A stretch of DNA of 46,999 nucleotides from Candidatus Parabeggiatoa sp. HSG14 (GTDB lineage: Bacteria; Pseudomonadota; Gammaproteobacteria; Beggiatoales; Beggiatoaceae), in assembly GCA_030378085.1 (NCBI GenBank), contig JAUCGK010000004.1:1-46999 (forward strand). The letters run 5' to 3'. Shown here piece by piece: positions 27,749-36,809 of this stretch; the stretch's first letter is position 1; each line of letters starts with the position of its first letter. The notes under the pieces were generated by a model, which had not been told where the DNA came from, did no database searches, and saw nothing but the letters and a program-made list of their open reading frames with translations. The position numbers were made by a program, and so were the translations under genes.

Positions 27749-28933
27749 ATGTCCATTATTAAAATGACAGATTTAGACCTTGCGGGTAAGCGAGTCCTCA
27801 TTCGTGAAGATTTGAATGTGCCATTGAAGGACGGCAAAGTTGCCAGTGATATTCGTATTCAGGCTTCATTACCTACAATTAAACATGTCCTTGAGGCAGG
27901 CGCAAAAGTGATGTTAATGTCTCACTTAGGTCGTCCCAAAGAAGGTGAATTTGATCCTGCGGCTTCTATGGCACCCGTTGCTGAGCATTTAGAAAAGTTA
28001 CTGGGTAAACCGGTAAAACTGGTTAAAGATTGGTTAGATGGTATAGATGTAGGTGCTGGTGAAGTAGTGCTTTGCGAAAATGTCCGTTTTAATAAGGGCG
28101 AAAAAAAGAATGACGATGAATTGTCTAAAAAAATGGCCGCTTTGTGTGATGTTTATGTGATGGATGCGTTTGGTACGGCTCACCGCGCTCAAGCGTCCAC
28201 ACACGGCGTTGCCAAATATGCACCGGTTGCTTGTGCTGGCCCATTATTGGCAGGGGAGTTAGAGGCATTAGGTAAGGCCTTAGATAATCCTGCCCGTCCG
28301 ATGGTTGCCATTGTAGGTGGTTCCAAAGTATCCACCAAATTAACGGTGCTAGAATCCTTATCTAAAATTGTGGATCAGTTGATTGTGGGAGGAGGCATCG
28401 CTAATACCTTTATTGCCGCAGCCGGTCATAATGTGGGCAAATCCTTGTATGAGAAAGATTTAATTGATGAAGCTAAAAAACTGACCGCAGCGGCTCAGTC
28501 ACGAGGCGGTGATATTCCCGTGCCTACCGATATTGTGGTGAGTGCTGTCAGCCCTTTTGATAATGCAAATGCTCCCGCAGCCCTGAAAGCAGTCAATGAA
28601 GCGACTGATAGTGAAATGATTTTTGATGTTGGGCCCAAAACTTCTGATAAATTTGCTGAAATTCTCAAAACAGCAGGAACGATTGTTTGGAATGGTCCTG
28701 TTGGTGTGTTTGAACATGATCAGTTTGGGAATGGGACTAAGGCATTATCAGAAGCAATAGCTGAAAGTAGCGCGTTTTCGATTGCTGGAGGCGGCGATAC
28801 TTTGGCAGCTGTCGATAAGTACAATGTTAAAGAGAAAGTGTCGTATATCTCAACAGGTGGCGGTGCTTTTTTGGAATTTTTAGAAGGGAAAAAATTGCCC
28901 GCAGTCGCCATTCTTGAAGATCGTGGGCAATAA
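27749..28933 (+). CDS. pgk: Phosphoglycerate kinase
   Basis: Transfers phosphate between 1,3-bisphosphoglycerate and ADP in glycolysis and, in reverse, in gluconeogenesis or the Calvin cycle. The 394 residues show [12 protein letters not shown] near the N-terminus, [10 protein letters not shown], the hinge/nucleotide region [13 protein letters not shown] and GGGDTLAAV near the end. AAGGAG 7 bases before the ATG fixes the start. pyk follows after 23 bases on the same strand, so the two are probably co-transcribed. Confidence 0.98.
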   Translation: MSIIKMTDLDLAGKRVLIREDLNVPLKDGKVASDIRIQASLPTIKHVLEAGAKVMLMSHLGRPKEGEFDPAASMAPVAEHLEKLLGKPVKLVKDWLDGIDVGAGEVVLCENVRFNKGEKKNDDELSKKMAALCDVYVMDAFGTAHRAQASTHGVAKYAPVACAGPLLAGELEALGKALDNPARPMVAIVGGSKVSTKLTVLESLSKIVDQLIVGGGIANTFIAAAGHNVGKSLYEKDLIDEAKKLTAAAQSRGGDIPVPTDIVVSAVSPFDNANAPAALKAVNEATDSEMIFDVGPKTSDKFAEILKTAGTIVWNGPVGVFEHDQFGNGTKALSEAIAESSAFSIAGGGDTLAAVDKYNVKEKVSYISTGGGAFLEFLEGKKLPAVAILEDRGQ

Positions 28934-28956
28934 TTTCCAGTGTTAAAACAACAATT

Positions 28957-30414
28957 ATGCTCAGAAGAACCAAAATCATTGCCACATTAGGACCGTCTAC
29001 TGATGATCCTGTTATGTTGGATAAAATCATCCAAGCAGGTGTTGATGTGGTACGCCTTAATTTTTCTCACCAAACAGCCGACATCCATCAGCAACGACTT
29101 GACAAAGTACGCCAATGCGCGACTTATGGACAATCTATCGGTATTATGGTCGATTTGCAAGGCCCTAAAATTCGTACAGAAAGCTTTCATGAGGGCAAAA
29201 TTGTCCTCAATGAAGGTGATAAATTTACTTTAGATGCGAGTTGTCCCAAAAATGCGGGTAATCAACATTGTGTCGGTATCACTTATAAAGAATTGCCTAA
29301 AGATGTACAAAAAGGTGATAATTTATTATTAGATGATGGGCGAATCGTATTGGAAGTTAAAAAGGTTGTTGATAGCGAAATCCACTGTAAAACTATCGTT
29401 GGTGGAAAGCTATCGAATAACAAAGGTATTAATCGTCAAGGAGGTGGTTTGTCAGCAGGCGCGCTTACCTCTAAAGATCGTGCCGATATTATTACCGCTG
29501 CTGCTATGCAAGTCGATTACATAGCAATTTCATTTCCTCGAAGTGCAGCGGATATTCACGAAGCCCGTAAACTCTTAGAAGCTGCCAAAAGCAAAGCAGG
29601 AATTATTGCTAAAATTGAACGTGCTGAAGCCATTACTAACCATGAAGAGATTATCAAAGCAGCCGATGCTATCATGGTAGCTCGCGGTGATTTGGGTGTA
29701 GAAATTGGTGATGCGAATTTACCGTCTGCCCAAAAGTTATTGATTAAAAAAGCGCGTGATTTTAATAAAGTCGTCATTACTGCCACCCAAATGATGGAAT
29801 CAATGATAGATAATCCGATTCCCACCCGCGCTGAAGTATCAGATGTGGCAAATGCAGTATTTGATGGAACTGATGCTGTCATGCTTTCGGCTGAAACGGC
29901 AGCAGGCAAATACCCCGAAAAAGCAGTGATGGCAATGGACAGAATATGCCGTGAAGCGGAAAAACAGCCAATGGCACGGATATCAAAACATCGCCTTGAA
30001 AGGCAATTTAATCGCATTGACGAAGCCGCAGCGATGGCAGCTATGTACACTGCAAATCACTTAAATATTGCCGCCATTGCTGCACTTACTGAATCAGGTG
30101 CAACGCCTTTGTGGATGTCGCGTATTAATTCAAGTATACCGATTTTTGCTTTGTCACGCCACCGCAGTACTTGTAGTAAAGTGACACTGTATAGAGGTGT
30201 ATATCCCATTGAATTTGAAGATATATTTTCTCAAGTAGATGCTTTAACCGCCAACCAAATTGTAGTTAATGAATTACAACGCGGTGGTTTTATTACCAAA
30301 GGTGATTTAATAATTATTACCAAAGGCGATTTAAAAGGCATTTCAGGGGGGACTAACTCCATAAAAATTGTTTGTGTTGGTGGCGAATGCTTTCAAGACA
30401 ATACAGATAATTAA
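28957..30414 (+). CDS. pyk: Pyruvate kinase
   Basis: Converts phosphoenolpyruvate and ADP to pyruvate and ATP. The 485-residue protein has TKIIATLGPSTDD at the start, MVDLQGPKIRTE, IIAKIERAEAI with the catalytic Lys, MVARGDLGVEI, and TATQMMESM with the conserved Thr. It lies 23 bases behind pgk. No strong Shine-Dalgarno sequence is seen, which fits translation following pgk. A solo MITE end starts at the base after the stop codon. Confidence 0.97.
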   Translation: MLRRTKIIATLGPSTDDPVMLDKIIQAGVDVVRLNFSHQTADIHQQRLDKVRQCATYGQSIGIMVDLQGPKIRTESFHEGKIVLNEGDKFTLDASCPKNAGNQHCVGITYKELPKDVQKGDNLLLDDGRIVLEVKKVVDSEIHCKTIVGGKLSNNKGINRQGGGLSAGALTSKDRADIITAAAMQVDYIAISFPRSAADIHEARKLLEAAKSKAGIIAKIERAEAITNHEEIIKAADAIMVARGDLGVEIGDANLPSAQKLLIKKARDFNKVVITATQMMESMIDNPIPTRAEVSDVANAVFDGTDAVMLSAETAAGKYPEKAVMAMDRICREAEKQPMARISKHRLERQFNRIDEAAAMAAMYTANHLNIAAIAALTESGATPLWMSRINSSIPIFALSRHRSTCSKVTLYRGVYPIEFEDIFSQVDALTANQIVVNELQRGGFITKGDLIIITKGDLKGISGGTNSIKIVCVGGECFQDNTDN

Positions 30415-30638
30415 CTGATGTTACGCACGAATCTTTCCCAAGCCTTGGGATAAATCCAAAGGCTATGTGTTATGTTTTAGTATTTAAAAATCAATCACTT
30501 GCCGTAGTTGAACCGCTGCCATGGGATAAGTCACTTGAATAATGGTTTCATATTTTGAACCATTGTTTAATGGATTTCAAAGCTTCAGCTTTGTAACTAT
30601 TGCCAAAGCTAAAGCTTTGGACTCCAGTGTACATCAAA
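30415..30638. repeat. Solo MITE end and small palindromes after pyk
   Basis: CTGATGTTACGCA at 30415-30427 is a lone left end; no matching right end with its flank TAATTAA follows. Later come TTTCAAAGCTTCAGCTTTG (about 30,570) and CCAAAGCTAAAGCTTTGGAC (about 30,604). On the minus strand a short open stretch stopping near 30,483 (YETIIQVTYPMAAVQLRQV) could be the tail of a lost gene. Confidence 0.55.
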
Positions 30639-30971
30639 TTAACCCATAGCAAATCCAGTATATTGCCTTTTATAGGGCGCATGAAAAGCTAATACGATGT
30701 CTTCTTTGGGAACACCCAATGCCACGAATTCATTTGCCATTCCGATTTCTGTGCCATCATGCTGAATCCATATCTTGTCGTTTTTGATGTCTATATGCAA
30801 TACGCACCCATAAGTACGCCGGTTATTATGCCAACCGACATGAACTAATTGATAGTGATCATGTTTTTCATCAGTGATAATTTGTGTTTCAAGATCATCA
30901 TTAGATGAAAAATATCCGTATTTTTCAATGAGTTTTTGAACATGAGCTCGGTATTTTTCTACGGTTTCCAT
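30639..30971 (-). CDS. xisI: XisI-like protein
   Basis: 110 residues with the XisI layout: METVEKYRAHVQKLIEKYGY at the start, a central YQLVHVGWHNNRRTYGCVLH and the conserved DGTEIGMANEFVALGVPKED. XisI and XisH are named for the cyanobacterial fdxN-element excision control genes but mostly occur in pairs away from that element, often in TA-rich regions. Its start overlaps the end of xisH by 13 bases. The gene looks intact while its partner is truncated. Confidence 0.85.
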   Translation of the reverse strand: METVEKYRAHVQKLIEKYGYFSSNDDLETQIITDEKHDHYQLVHVGWHNNRRTYGCVLHIDIKNDKIWIQHDGTEIGMANEFVALGVPKEDIVLAFHAPYKRQYTGFAMG

Positions 30972-31303
30972 TTTACAATTACCTGTTTTTCAATGTCATA
31001 GATAATTAAATAGAGTTGATAGTCTTGAATAGCAGTTTGGACAAATTTTAGCGTAAAAAAACTGTCAAAAGTATCCATTGGTACTGCTAAATAAAGACTC
31101 CGTTTTGGTTCTGTGTTTTTTAAAGCGAGACGATAATTCATAAATTGCCCCACTGCCAAGTGAAAATCATAAATGGTGGAGGCACTAGAAAAACTTTTAA
31201 TCTCAACAGCAATTTTCCGTTCCGCCTTTTCAAACGATTTTTCTAAAACTGGCTTTAAATGGATAGTTAAGGCTTTGTAATTTTGTGGGTAACATGGAAA
31301 CTG
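30959..31303 (-). pseudogene. xisH: XisH-like protein lacking its N-terminus
   Basis: An open frame of about 114 codons with no proper start ends in the XisH core: KIAVEIKSFSS, AVGQFMNYRLAL, LYLAVPMDTFDSFFTL and LIIYDIEKQVIVKWKP. XisH proteins are about 138 residues and have an endonuclease-like fold in which the ExK of AVEIKSF is typical. The first 25-40 residues are missing; a TGA at 31304-31306 closes the frame and a MITE begins at 31321. A TTG at 31159 is the only internal start candidate. Confidence 0.75.
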
Positions 31304-31320
31304 TCAAATATTTTTAGTTA

Positions 31321-31761
31321 CTGATGTTACGCACAGTGTTTCTACAATACTTGATGTTCAAATTTCTAAAAAATAATTTGCTATAAATCATTCTATGATT
31401 ATGTTGTAGAGACGCGATGCTCGCGTCTCTAAATGCTCGACAGAAGCCAGCAATAAGGTTTACATGTCATTTATAAACAAACATCGGGGGTAAATAATTC
31501 CATGATTATTTACGGCGCGAGACGCGAGCCGAGACGCGAGCATCGCGTCTCTACAAATCTATCGAATTACTACTCTTTTTTTTGGTAGTCCTGCACATAG
31601 TAGTGGTCAATTTATTAAAATGTTGATTTTATTACAATTTAAAATAATCACCACTACATATTGCAGGACTACCTTTTTTTTAAGGATTCGCTTTAACGTT
31701 ACAGCGGGATTGCAAACCCCGCCTGCCCCAAGCACTGAAGAAGTGTTGTGCATAACATCAG
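31321..31761. mobile_element. CTGATGTTACGCA MITE, 441 bp, target duplication TTAGTTA, with nested elements
   Basis: Ends CTGATGTTACGCA and TGCATAACATCAG (one mismatch) are flanked by TTAGTTA at 31314-31320 and 31762-31768. Inside are an inverted pair of TTGTAGAGACGCGATGCTCG-type arms (31404-31429 and 31531-31556) and a GGTAGTCCTG palindromic element (31584-31673) set between two T runs. The whole 31301-31828 gap is thus repeat DNA. Confidence 0.88.
31584..31673. repeat. GGTAGTCCTGC palindromic element nested in a MITE
   Basis: GGTAGTCCTGCACATAGTAG... pairs with CCACTACATATTGCAGGACT... at 31651-31673. Runs of seven to eight T border both ends and may be its target duplication. It is a second copy of the element at 6370-6458. 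Confidence 0.8.
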
Positions 31762-31828
31762 TTAGTTAAAAGGAAGCTACATAGTTAGTACTTCTTGGAA
31801 GCAATTGGTATAAATTTGCTTTGTCAGA

Positions 31829-33421
31829 TTAATTGGCTAAAGATAATTCTGCCCGTTTTTGTTCTACCTTGATTCTATCAGGAGCATTGGGAGCCAAGCT
31901 TAGATATCCCTTGAAAAGTTGATTTGCGGTTTTCCAATTTTCAAAGACAAGCGCGATGTTCGCCAATGCACTTAACGTACTTGGATATTTGGCATTTGAT
32001 AAGATATGAGAAAGGTGCGCTTCAATAGGATTTTCAGTGTTTGCTTCTAGTTCATTGGACTGCAAACCAGGATCATAAGTCAATGCTTCCACTAAAAAAG
32101 TGTTACCCGCTTGAATTTCACCAGTACGGAAGTGCTTAAGTGCTGAAAGTAGCAATGCTTCAGAATGTTCTGCAATTAAGTGTCCAACATCAGCATCATT
32201 TTGCCCTGGTTTTAGTTGGAAAGTCACAGATAAAGTTGCTCGTGGTGCGAGAATGGCTAAAGCTTCTCTTAAAGCTACCATATCTTGAAAACGCTTTGAT
32301 TTGCCAGGAGAATGTGTGAGACAAAAACGTAGATCAACTTCTAATTCATCAGCAAGGCGAGCGGCTTCACAAATTTCTTCATCACTATCATTCCACTCAA
32401 AAAGAATGTATTTCCATTCTACGCGCAGTTGGCTTTTACATTGGTGTTTATTATCACGAATGGCACGCATGAGTTCGAGTACATTTTGCAATTTACCACC
32501 TACTCGATACTTTACATAGCTTTCCTCAAACGCACCGTCAACTGAAAGCCGTAGTAAATCCAATCCGCTCTCTAACATCCATGATTTAAAAGGAAAGTTT
32601 CCATGACTTGTTACTTTCGTAAAAGCACCAGGGTACATTTCTTTAGTATAATGAATCATCTCCCCAAGATGTTTATTTAACTGATGTTACGCACTGTACT
32701 TCAAAAGTGAATACCAGAGTAGTGCAAAATGAAATTTTGCTGATTGTAACAGATTTTGGGGATACCCCCCTAACCCCCCGTACACGGGTGGAACCAAACA
32801 TCATTCGATACTTTGCTTTAATTTTTCTATTTTGGGACTTCCCCCTGTGTACGGGGGGTTAGGGGGGTGTCCTCAATTTTGCACTCCAGTTTGAAAGCTA
32901 TCTGCGTAACATCAGTTATTTAATAGTGGTTCACCACGCCCTTCAAAGTGAACCAAACGAATTGTGGCTATTTCCTCATCTTGAAGCTGTTGCAATAGTT
33001 TGTGATAAAACGACAAACTCATGTTATAAGGTGGTTTTTTAAGCTGTAAACGTAGTTTTGGTTCTACGCATTGGGGACAAGCGAGTTGGCAAAGGTAAGA
33101 AGGTTCTATGTGTAACACCCTGATTATCTTTGGATAAAGCGAAGTCACCGTTCCATGCCCACGTACTGCACATTTTGAACACAAGTGTTGGTATGGCTCA
33201 CGAACTTCAAGAAAAGCCTTTCTAATATTAACAAGAGTGGGAAAATCGAAAAGCTGTTGTTCTTTCTTGCTAGAAAGTGCTTGCTCATCAATTGTTCTCA
33301 AAATTAATTGTTCTCCAACATCATCCCAGCAAGGTAATTCACCATTTGCTTTAACATAGAGACTGTCACACATCAGACAGCCTGGAATGAGTGAATGTGG
33401 TGAATTATTGAGATTGCTCAT
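31829..33421 (-). pseudogene. Radical SAM / SPASM-type protein split by a MITE
   Basis: The 5' part (33,421-32,912) has an N-terminal Cys-rich SPASM-like segment (GCLMCDSLYVKANGELPCWD, then HLCSKCAVRGHG) and the radical SAM motif CQLACPQC (CxxxCxxC). It runs to FEGRGEPLLNN and stops inside the MITE at 32681-32915. The 3' part (32,659-31,829) continues the barrel with EMIHYTKEMYPGAFTKVTSH and DLLRLSVDGAFEESY, then a helical C-terminal domain. Removing the MITE plus one 8-bp target copy (243 bases) rejoins the frame as LLNKHLGEMI. The start at 33421 follows GAGAAAAA; an ATG at 33493 is further upstream. Known relatives modify peptides or act in oxidative chemistry; the substrate is unknown. Confidence 0.88.
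32681..32915. mobile_element. CTGATGTTACGCA MITE, 235 bp, target duplication TTATTTAA
   Basis: Ends CTGATGTTACGCA and TGCGTAACATCAG are flanked by TTATTTAA at 32673-32680 and 32916-32923. The sequence is nearly identical to the copy at 20,421-20,655, which suggests recent movement of both. It interrupts the radical SAM gene. Confidence 0.95.
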
Positions 33422-33485
33422 TTTTTCTCGTTTCCAAACGCTGTGAAAGAATGTCTGGGTGCGGAGTTCCATCTTATGATAGTAG

Positions 33486-33643
33486 GAGTCCAAACTTTAG
33501 TTTGGCTGTTTTCCAAGATAAATCTTGGTTTCCCCTCTTGTACGTTTTTTATTTTTTAAGATTAAAAATTTCTTGCTATAAAATTTTTTGTGATATGCTA
33601 CAACTCGATCAAACCTGCCAGGTTTTGGAAACCTGGCAGGTTT
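33486..33643. repeat. Small palindromes upstream of hisA
   Basis: GGAGTCCAAACTTTAGTTTG and CCAAGATAAATCTTGG lie near 33,486-33,530, and an AAACCTGCCAGG variant palindrome lies at 33611-33643, followed by the familiar AAGTTATTTACCTGAAAAAC flank. The rest of the gap to 33,765 presumably holds the hisA promoter; no clear box was identified. Confidence 0.7.
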
Positions 33644-33765
33644 TGGAAAGTTATTTACCTGAAAAACTATAGTATAAATTTCCTTTTAAAAAGGCATTTT
33701 TTATAGTTTCTATTGCCCATTAACCATTAACTATTAACCACTACTAAAAGTTTGAGGAATTTAAA

Positions 33766-34506
33766 ATGTTAGTTATTCCTGCCATCGATCTCAAAGATGG
33801 TCAGTGTGTACGACTTAAACAAGGTCGTATGGAAGATGATACGGTGTTTTCCAATGATCCCGTAGCAGTGGCTGAACGCTGGATAAAAGCGGGGGCACGT
33901 CGTTTACACATTATTGATTTAAACGGTGCTTTTGCTGGAAAACCAGTTAATGCAGAGGTTGTCCATAAAATTGCCGAAGCTTATCCTGATATTCCAATAC
34001 AAATTGGTGGCGGTATTCGTGATGAAGAAACCATACAAACCTATTTGGATGCTGGAGTATCGTATGTGATTATTGGTACGAAAGCTGTTCAAAACCCACA
34101 TTTTATTAATGAAATTTGTCTCGGTTTTCCAGGGCATATTATCGTGGGATTAGATGCCCGTGATGGTTTCGTTGCTACCGATGGTTGGTCTAAATTATCC
34201 CATCATAGTGCTATTGATATGGCAAAACGCTTTGAAAAAGCAGGTGTTGAAGCGATTATATTTACCGACATTCATCGTGACGGTATGTTACAGGGAGTGA
34301 ATGTTGATTCAACAGTTGAATTAGCTCAGTCAATTGAGATTCCTGTAATAGCAGCAGGTGGTATTACAACAATCAACGATATTCAGGCTTTATGTGAAGT
34401 CGAAAATGAAGGTATTATGGGTGCTATTACCGGACGAGCAATTTATGAAGGAACCCTAGATTTTGTCCAGGCACAAAAATTGGCTGATGATTACAAGACG
34501 AATTAA
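33766..34506 (+). CDS. hisA: ProFAR isomerase of histidine biosynthesis
   Basis: Amadori isomerisation of ProFAR to PRFAR, the fourth enzyme of histidine synthesis. The 246-residue beta-alpha barrel has catalytic D8 (IPAIDLKDG) and D130 (VGLDARDG), phosphate loops IGGGIRDEE and AAGGITT, and [11 protein letters not shown] near the end. GAGG about 10 bases before the ATG supports the start. It stands apart from any other his gene in this window, which is unusual for gammaproteobacteria with a his operon. Confidence 0.96.
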   Translation: MLVIPAIDLKDGQCVRLKQGRMEDDTVFSNDPVAVAERWIKAGARRLHIIDLNGAFAGKPVNAEVVHKIAEAYPDIPIQIGGGIRDEETIQTYLDAGVSYVIIGTKAVQNPHFINEICLGFPGHIIVGLDARDGFVATDGWSKLSHHSAIDMAKRFEKAGVEAIIFTDIHRDGMLQGVNVDSTVELAQSIEIPVIAAGGITTINDIQALCEVENEGIMGAITGRAIYEGTLDFVQAQKLADDYKTN

Positions 34507-34625
34507 AAATTGTGTATAATCAATAGCAATTGCGGGAATAATACTTGTTGTAAAATATCCAGTAAAAGTCTTTGAACTTTGGTTGCGGCAAGAATTTACA
34601 GCAATAATACACCCAAAAATCCCAC

Positions 34626-34760
34626 CTATAGTTTTTCACATAAATAATTTCACACACCAAACCTGACAGGTTTTAGAAACCTGTCTTCGAGGTTAAAGTT
34701 TTTGCGCGCAAAAACTTTAACCTCGAAGGTTTTTTGAAGTTATTTTTCTGAACATCTATA
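34626..34760. repeat. AAACCTGACAGG hairpin interrupted by a perfect 44-bp palindrome
   Basis: Outer arms CTATAGTTTTTCACATAAAT and ATTTTTCTGAACATCTATA belong to the palindrome family. Within it, 34685-34728 is a perfect 44-base palindrome (CTTCGAGGTTAAAGTTTTTG|CGCG|...) that replaces part of the second CCTGTCAGG arm. Further on, GGAGTCCAAAGCTTTAGC at 34,796 is another small palindrome. The gap 34507-34907 holds no gene. Confidence 0.85.
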
Positions 34761-34907
34761 ACTGTTTTAATCTTTACCCACAAGTATCTAGTTTTGGAGT
34801 CCAAAGCTTTAGCTTTGGCAGAATCGTTGTATATTGCTGTCCCAAAACCTTTGCAACAGCTTTGGACTCCAAAAATCCTTCAAAATCTAAAATCGAAAAG
34901 AGCTATT

Positions 34908-35387
34908 ATGTTTGAATTAAAAGTATCTAGTCTTCGTCAAGCATTGGAATTATCACAAAATTGGGCAACTCATACAATCAGTTTGCTTGATCCTGATTAT
35001 ACAGGTATAAAACCAAAACCAGGCCAAAATGCTTTGCTACAATCTTATTATTTTCATGATGTCTTTAAACCTTCAACTTTGCTTCCTAACCAAACTTTTG
35101 CAACGGCTAAACAAATTCAAGATATTTTGGAATTTACGGAAACATTAAAAACAACTGACAAATTATTGGTTCATTGTCATGCAGGTATTTCACGATCAAC
35201 GGCAGTAGGTTGTGGCGTTTTATGTCAGCATGGTTTAACACCAAGTGAAGCGATTGAACATATCCTATCAATACGACAAATAGCTTGGCCAAATGCACAT
35301 ATAATAGCATTATTTGATGAGATATTGGTTCTTGATGGAGAGCTTATCAAAACGATTAAAAACATGCCTAATATATTATTTCATTAA
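34908..35387 (+). CDS. Dual-specificity/tyrosine phosphatase-like protein
   Basis: 159 residues with the Cys-based phosphatase loop HCHAGISRS at 89-97 (C90 nucleophile, R96 phosphate binding) and a likely general acid D51 in FHDVF. It is soluble, with no signal peptide. The ATG at 34908 is preferred because sequence upstream in the same frame is repeat DNA. Such small phosphatases act on phospho-Tyr/Ser/Thr or phosphoinositides; the target is unknown. A MITE target copy begins 2 bases after the stop. Confidence 0.85.
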   Translation: MFELKVSSLRQALELSQNWATHTISLLDPDYTGIKPKPGQNALLQSYYFHDVFKPSTLLPNQTFATAKQIQDILEFTETLKTTDKLLVHCHAGISRSTAVGCGVLCQHGLTPSEAIEHILSIRQIAWPNAHIIALFDEILVLDGELIKTIKNMPNILFH

Positions 35388-35397
35388 TTTGATATAA

Positions 35398-35556
35398 CTG
35401 ATGTTACGCAGATAGCTTTCAAACTGGAGTGCAAAATTGAGGACACCCCCCTAACCCCCCGTACACAGGGGGAAGTCCCAAAATCTGTTACAATCAGCAA
35501 AATTTCATTTTGCACTACTCTGGTATTCACTTTTGAAGTACAGTGCGTAACATCAG
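35398..35556. mobile_element. CTGATGTTACGCA MITE, 159 bp, target duplication TGATATAA
   Basis: Ends CTGATGTTACGCA and TGCGTAACATCAG are flanked by TGATATAA at 35390-35397 and 35557-35564. The interior keeps one GC-rich block (CCCCCCTAACCCCCCGTACA) but lacks the opposing block, so it is an internally deleted form of the 235-bp type. Confidence 0.93.
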
Positions 35557-35570
35557 TGATATAAGCTAAA

Positions 35571-35895
35571 ATGGTATCTTCTCTAAATTCGGTGGAAAAA
35601 ACCTGACAGGTTTCCAAAACCTGTCAGGTTTGGGCAAGTTTACCCACACTTATGGTATCTTCTCTAAATTCGGTGAAAAAAACCTGACAGGTTTCCAAAA
35701 CCTGTCAGGTTTGGGCAAGTTTACCCACACTTATGGTATCTTCTCTAAATTCGGTGGAAAAAACCTGACAGGTTTCCAAAACCTGTCAGGTTTGGGCAAG
35801 TTTACCCACACTTATGGTATCTTCTCTAAATTCGGTGGAAAAAACCTGACAGGTTTCCCAAACCTGTCAGGTTTGGGCAAGTTTACCCACACTTT
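35571..35895. repeat. Tandem array of four 81-bp units
   Basis: Units start at 35571, 35652, 35733 and 35814 with ATGGTATCTTCTCTAAATTC. Each contains one AAACCTGACAGG...CCTGTCAGGTTT palindrome and the phrase GGGCAAGTTTACCCACACTT. Units differ at only a few positions. Because 81 is a multiple of three, one frame stays open through the array, but it has no ATG or ribosome binding site and is not called as a gene. Confidence 0.95.
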
Positions 35896-35997
35896 TTGAG
35901 AAGACACCTAAAATGTTTAAAATTTTTAAAGACGATGGCAAATAATAATTTATGCTAAAATACAATTTTCAACTTCAATATACTTACGGAGATAGCT

Positions 35998-36695
35998 ATG
36001 ATTGAAGTCATTCCACTCAAATACGGCTCCATGTTTAAACGGGTTTTCAGTCAACCTAATGTTTTTAATCAATTTGCCAAGGACATTCTTGGCATTGACT
36101 TGAATGTGAATAGAGTACATACCGAATACGAATACCCAGAACCAGTAGGTTTCGTGCGTAGTTGCTATGACCTTTTTGCAGAAGATGTAGAACAGCGCGT
36201 TATTGTCGAAATTCAACATATCAAATGAGTCCGGTGGACGAATGGGGAAATAAAGTGCTTGTTTATCCCCATCGTTTAGTTTTTCTTTCTCCCCGCCAAG
36301 TCAACGAAAATACCCCATCTACAGTACGCAAATGGCTTGATTTTATCAAAGATTCATTAGATGGTGAAGTTGAAGAAAGCAATTATGGCGAAAAACTGTT
36401 TCAACAGATGATCGAGGAGATTCGTAAACAGACTATTGATCCTGAATTGTTGTCAGAAATTAAGGATGAAGCAGCTTGGGAAAAAGCCAAGGCTCGTTTT
36501 ACGAAAGAAGGCCGAAAAGATGGTTGGGAAGCAGGACTGGAAAAAGGATTGGAAAAAGGACAAAAGAAAGGGGTATTAGCCCAACAATATCAAACGATCA
36601 TTACTGCCAAACAAATGGGTATGGAAGTCGCTGCTATTGCCACATTGGTAGGATTAACAAAAACTGAGGTACAAGAGATATTAAATCAGGTATAG
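35998..36695 (+). pseudogene. PD-(D/E)XK transposase-like nuclease (Rpn family), internally deleted
   Basis: The first frame (35998-36228) has the family N-terminus (PLKYGSMFKRVFSQPNVFNQF) and nuclease core DLFAEDVEQRVIVEIQH, then stops. A second frame overlapping by ATGA (36225-36695) carries the family C-terminal part: helical KWLDFIKDSLDGEVEESNYG, KDEAAWEKAKARF, and Gly/Lys-rich EGRKDGWEAGLEKGLEKGQK. The middle of the protein, normally many tens of residues, is missing. Rpn proteins are recombination-promoting nucleases. Two products with coupled translation are conceivable but less likely than decay. Confidence 0.75.
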
Positions 36696-36809
36696 CATAA
36701 GCTATCAAATTTCCGACTATGTTGTCCGATTCATCTGTTTTGCTTTCAAAAACACCCAAAACAGCTTTGAACTCCAAAAACCGCTAAGTACTTGTGGGTA
36801 AGGATAGAT

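Noticed and set aside
29556-30050. 164-codon minus-strand ORF inside pyk
   Set aside because: It is antisense to a highly conserved gene and its composition follows pyk codon structure.
30483-30560. Short minus-strand protein-like stretch YETIIQVTYPMAAVQLRQV
   Set aside because: Only about 25 codons before repeat DNA; possibly a gene tail but too short to call.
35571-35895. Possible CRISPR array (regular repeats with a palindromic core)
   Set aside because: The 81-bp units are contiguous and nearly identical throughout; there are no unique spacers and no cas genes.
35630-35899. 89-codon open frame with a 27-residue repeated peptide
   Set aside because: It is the tandem DNA repeat read in an open frame. 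It has only a TTG start, no ribosome binding site, and each unit contains the dispersed palindrome.
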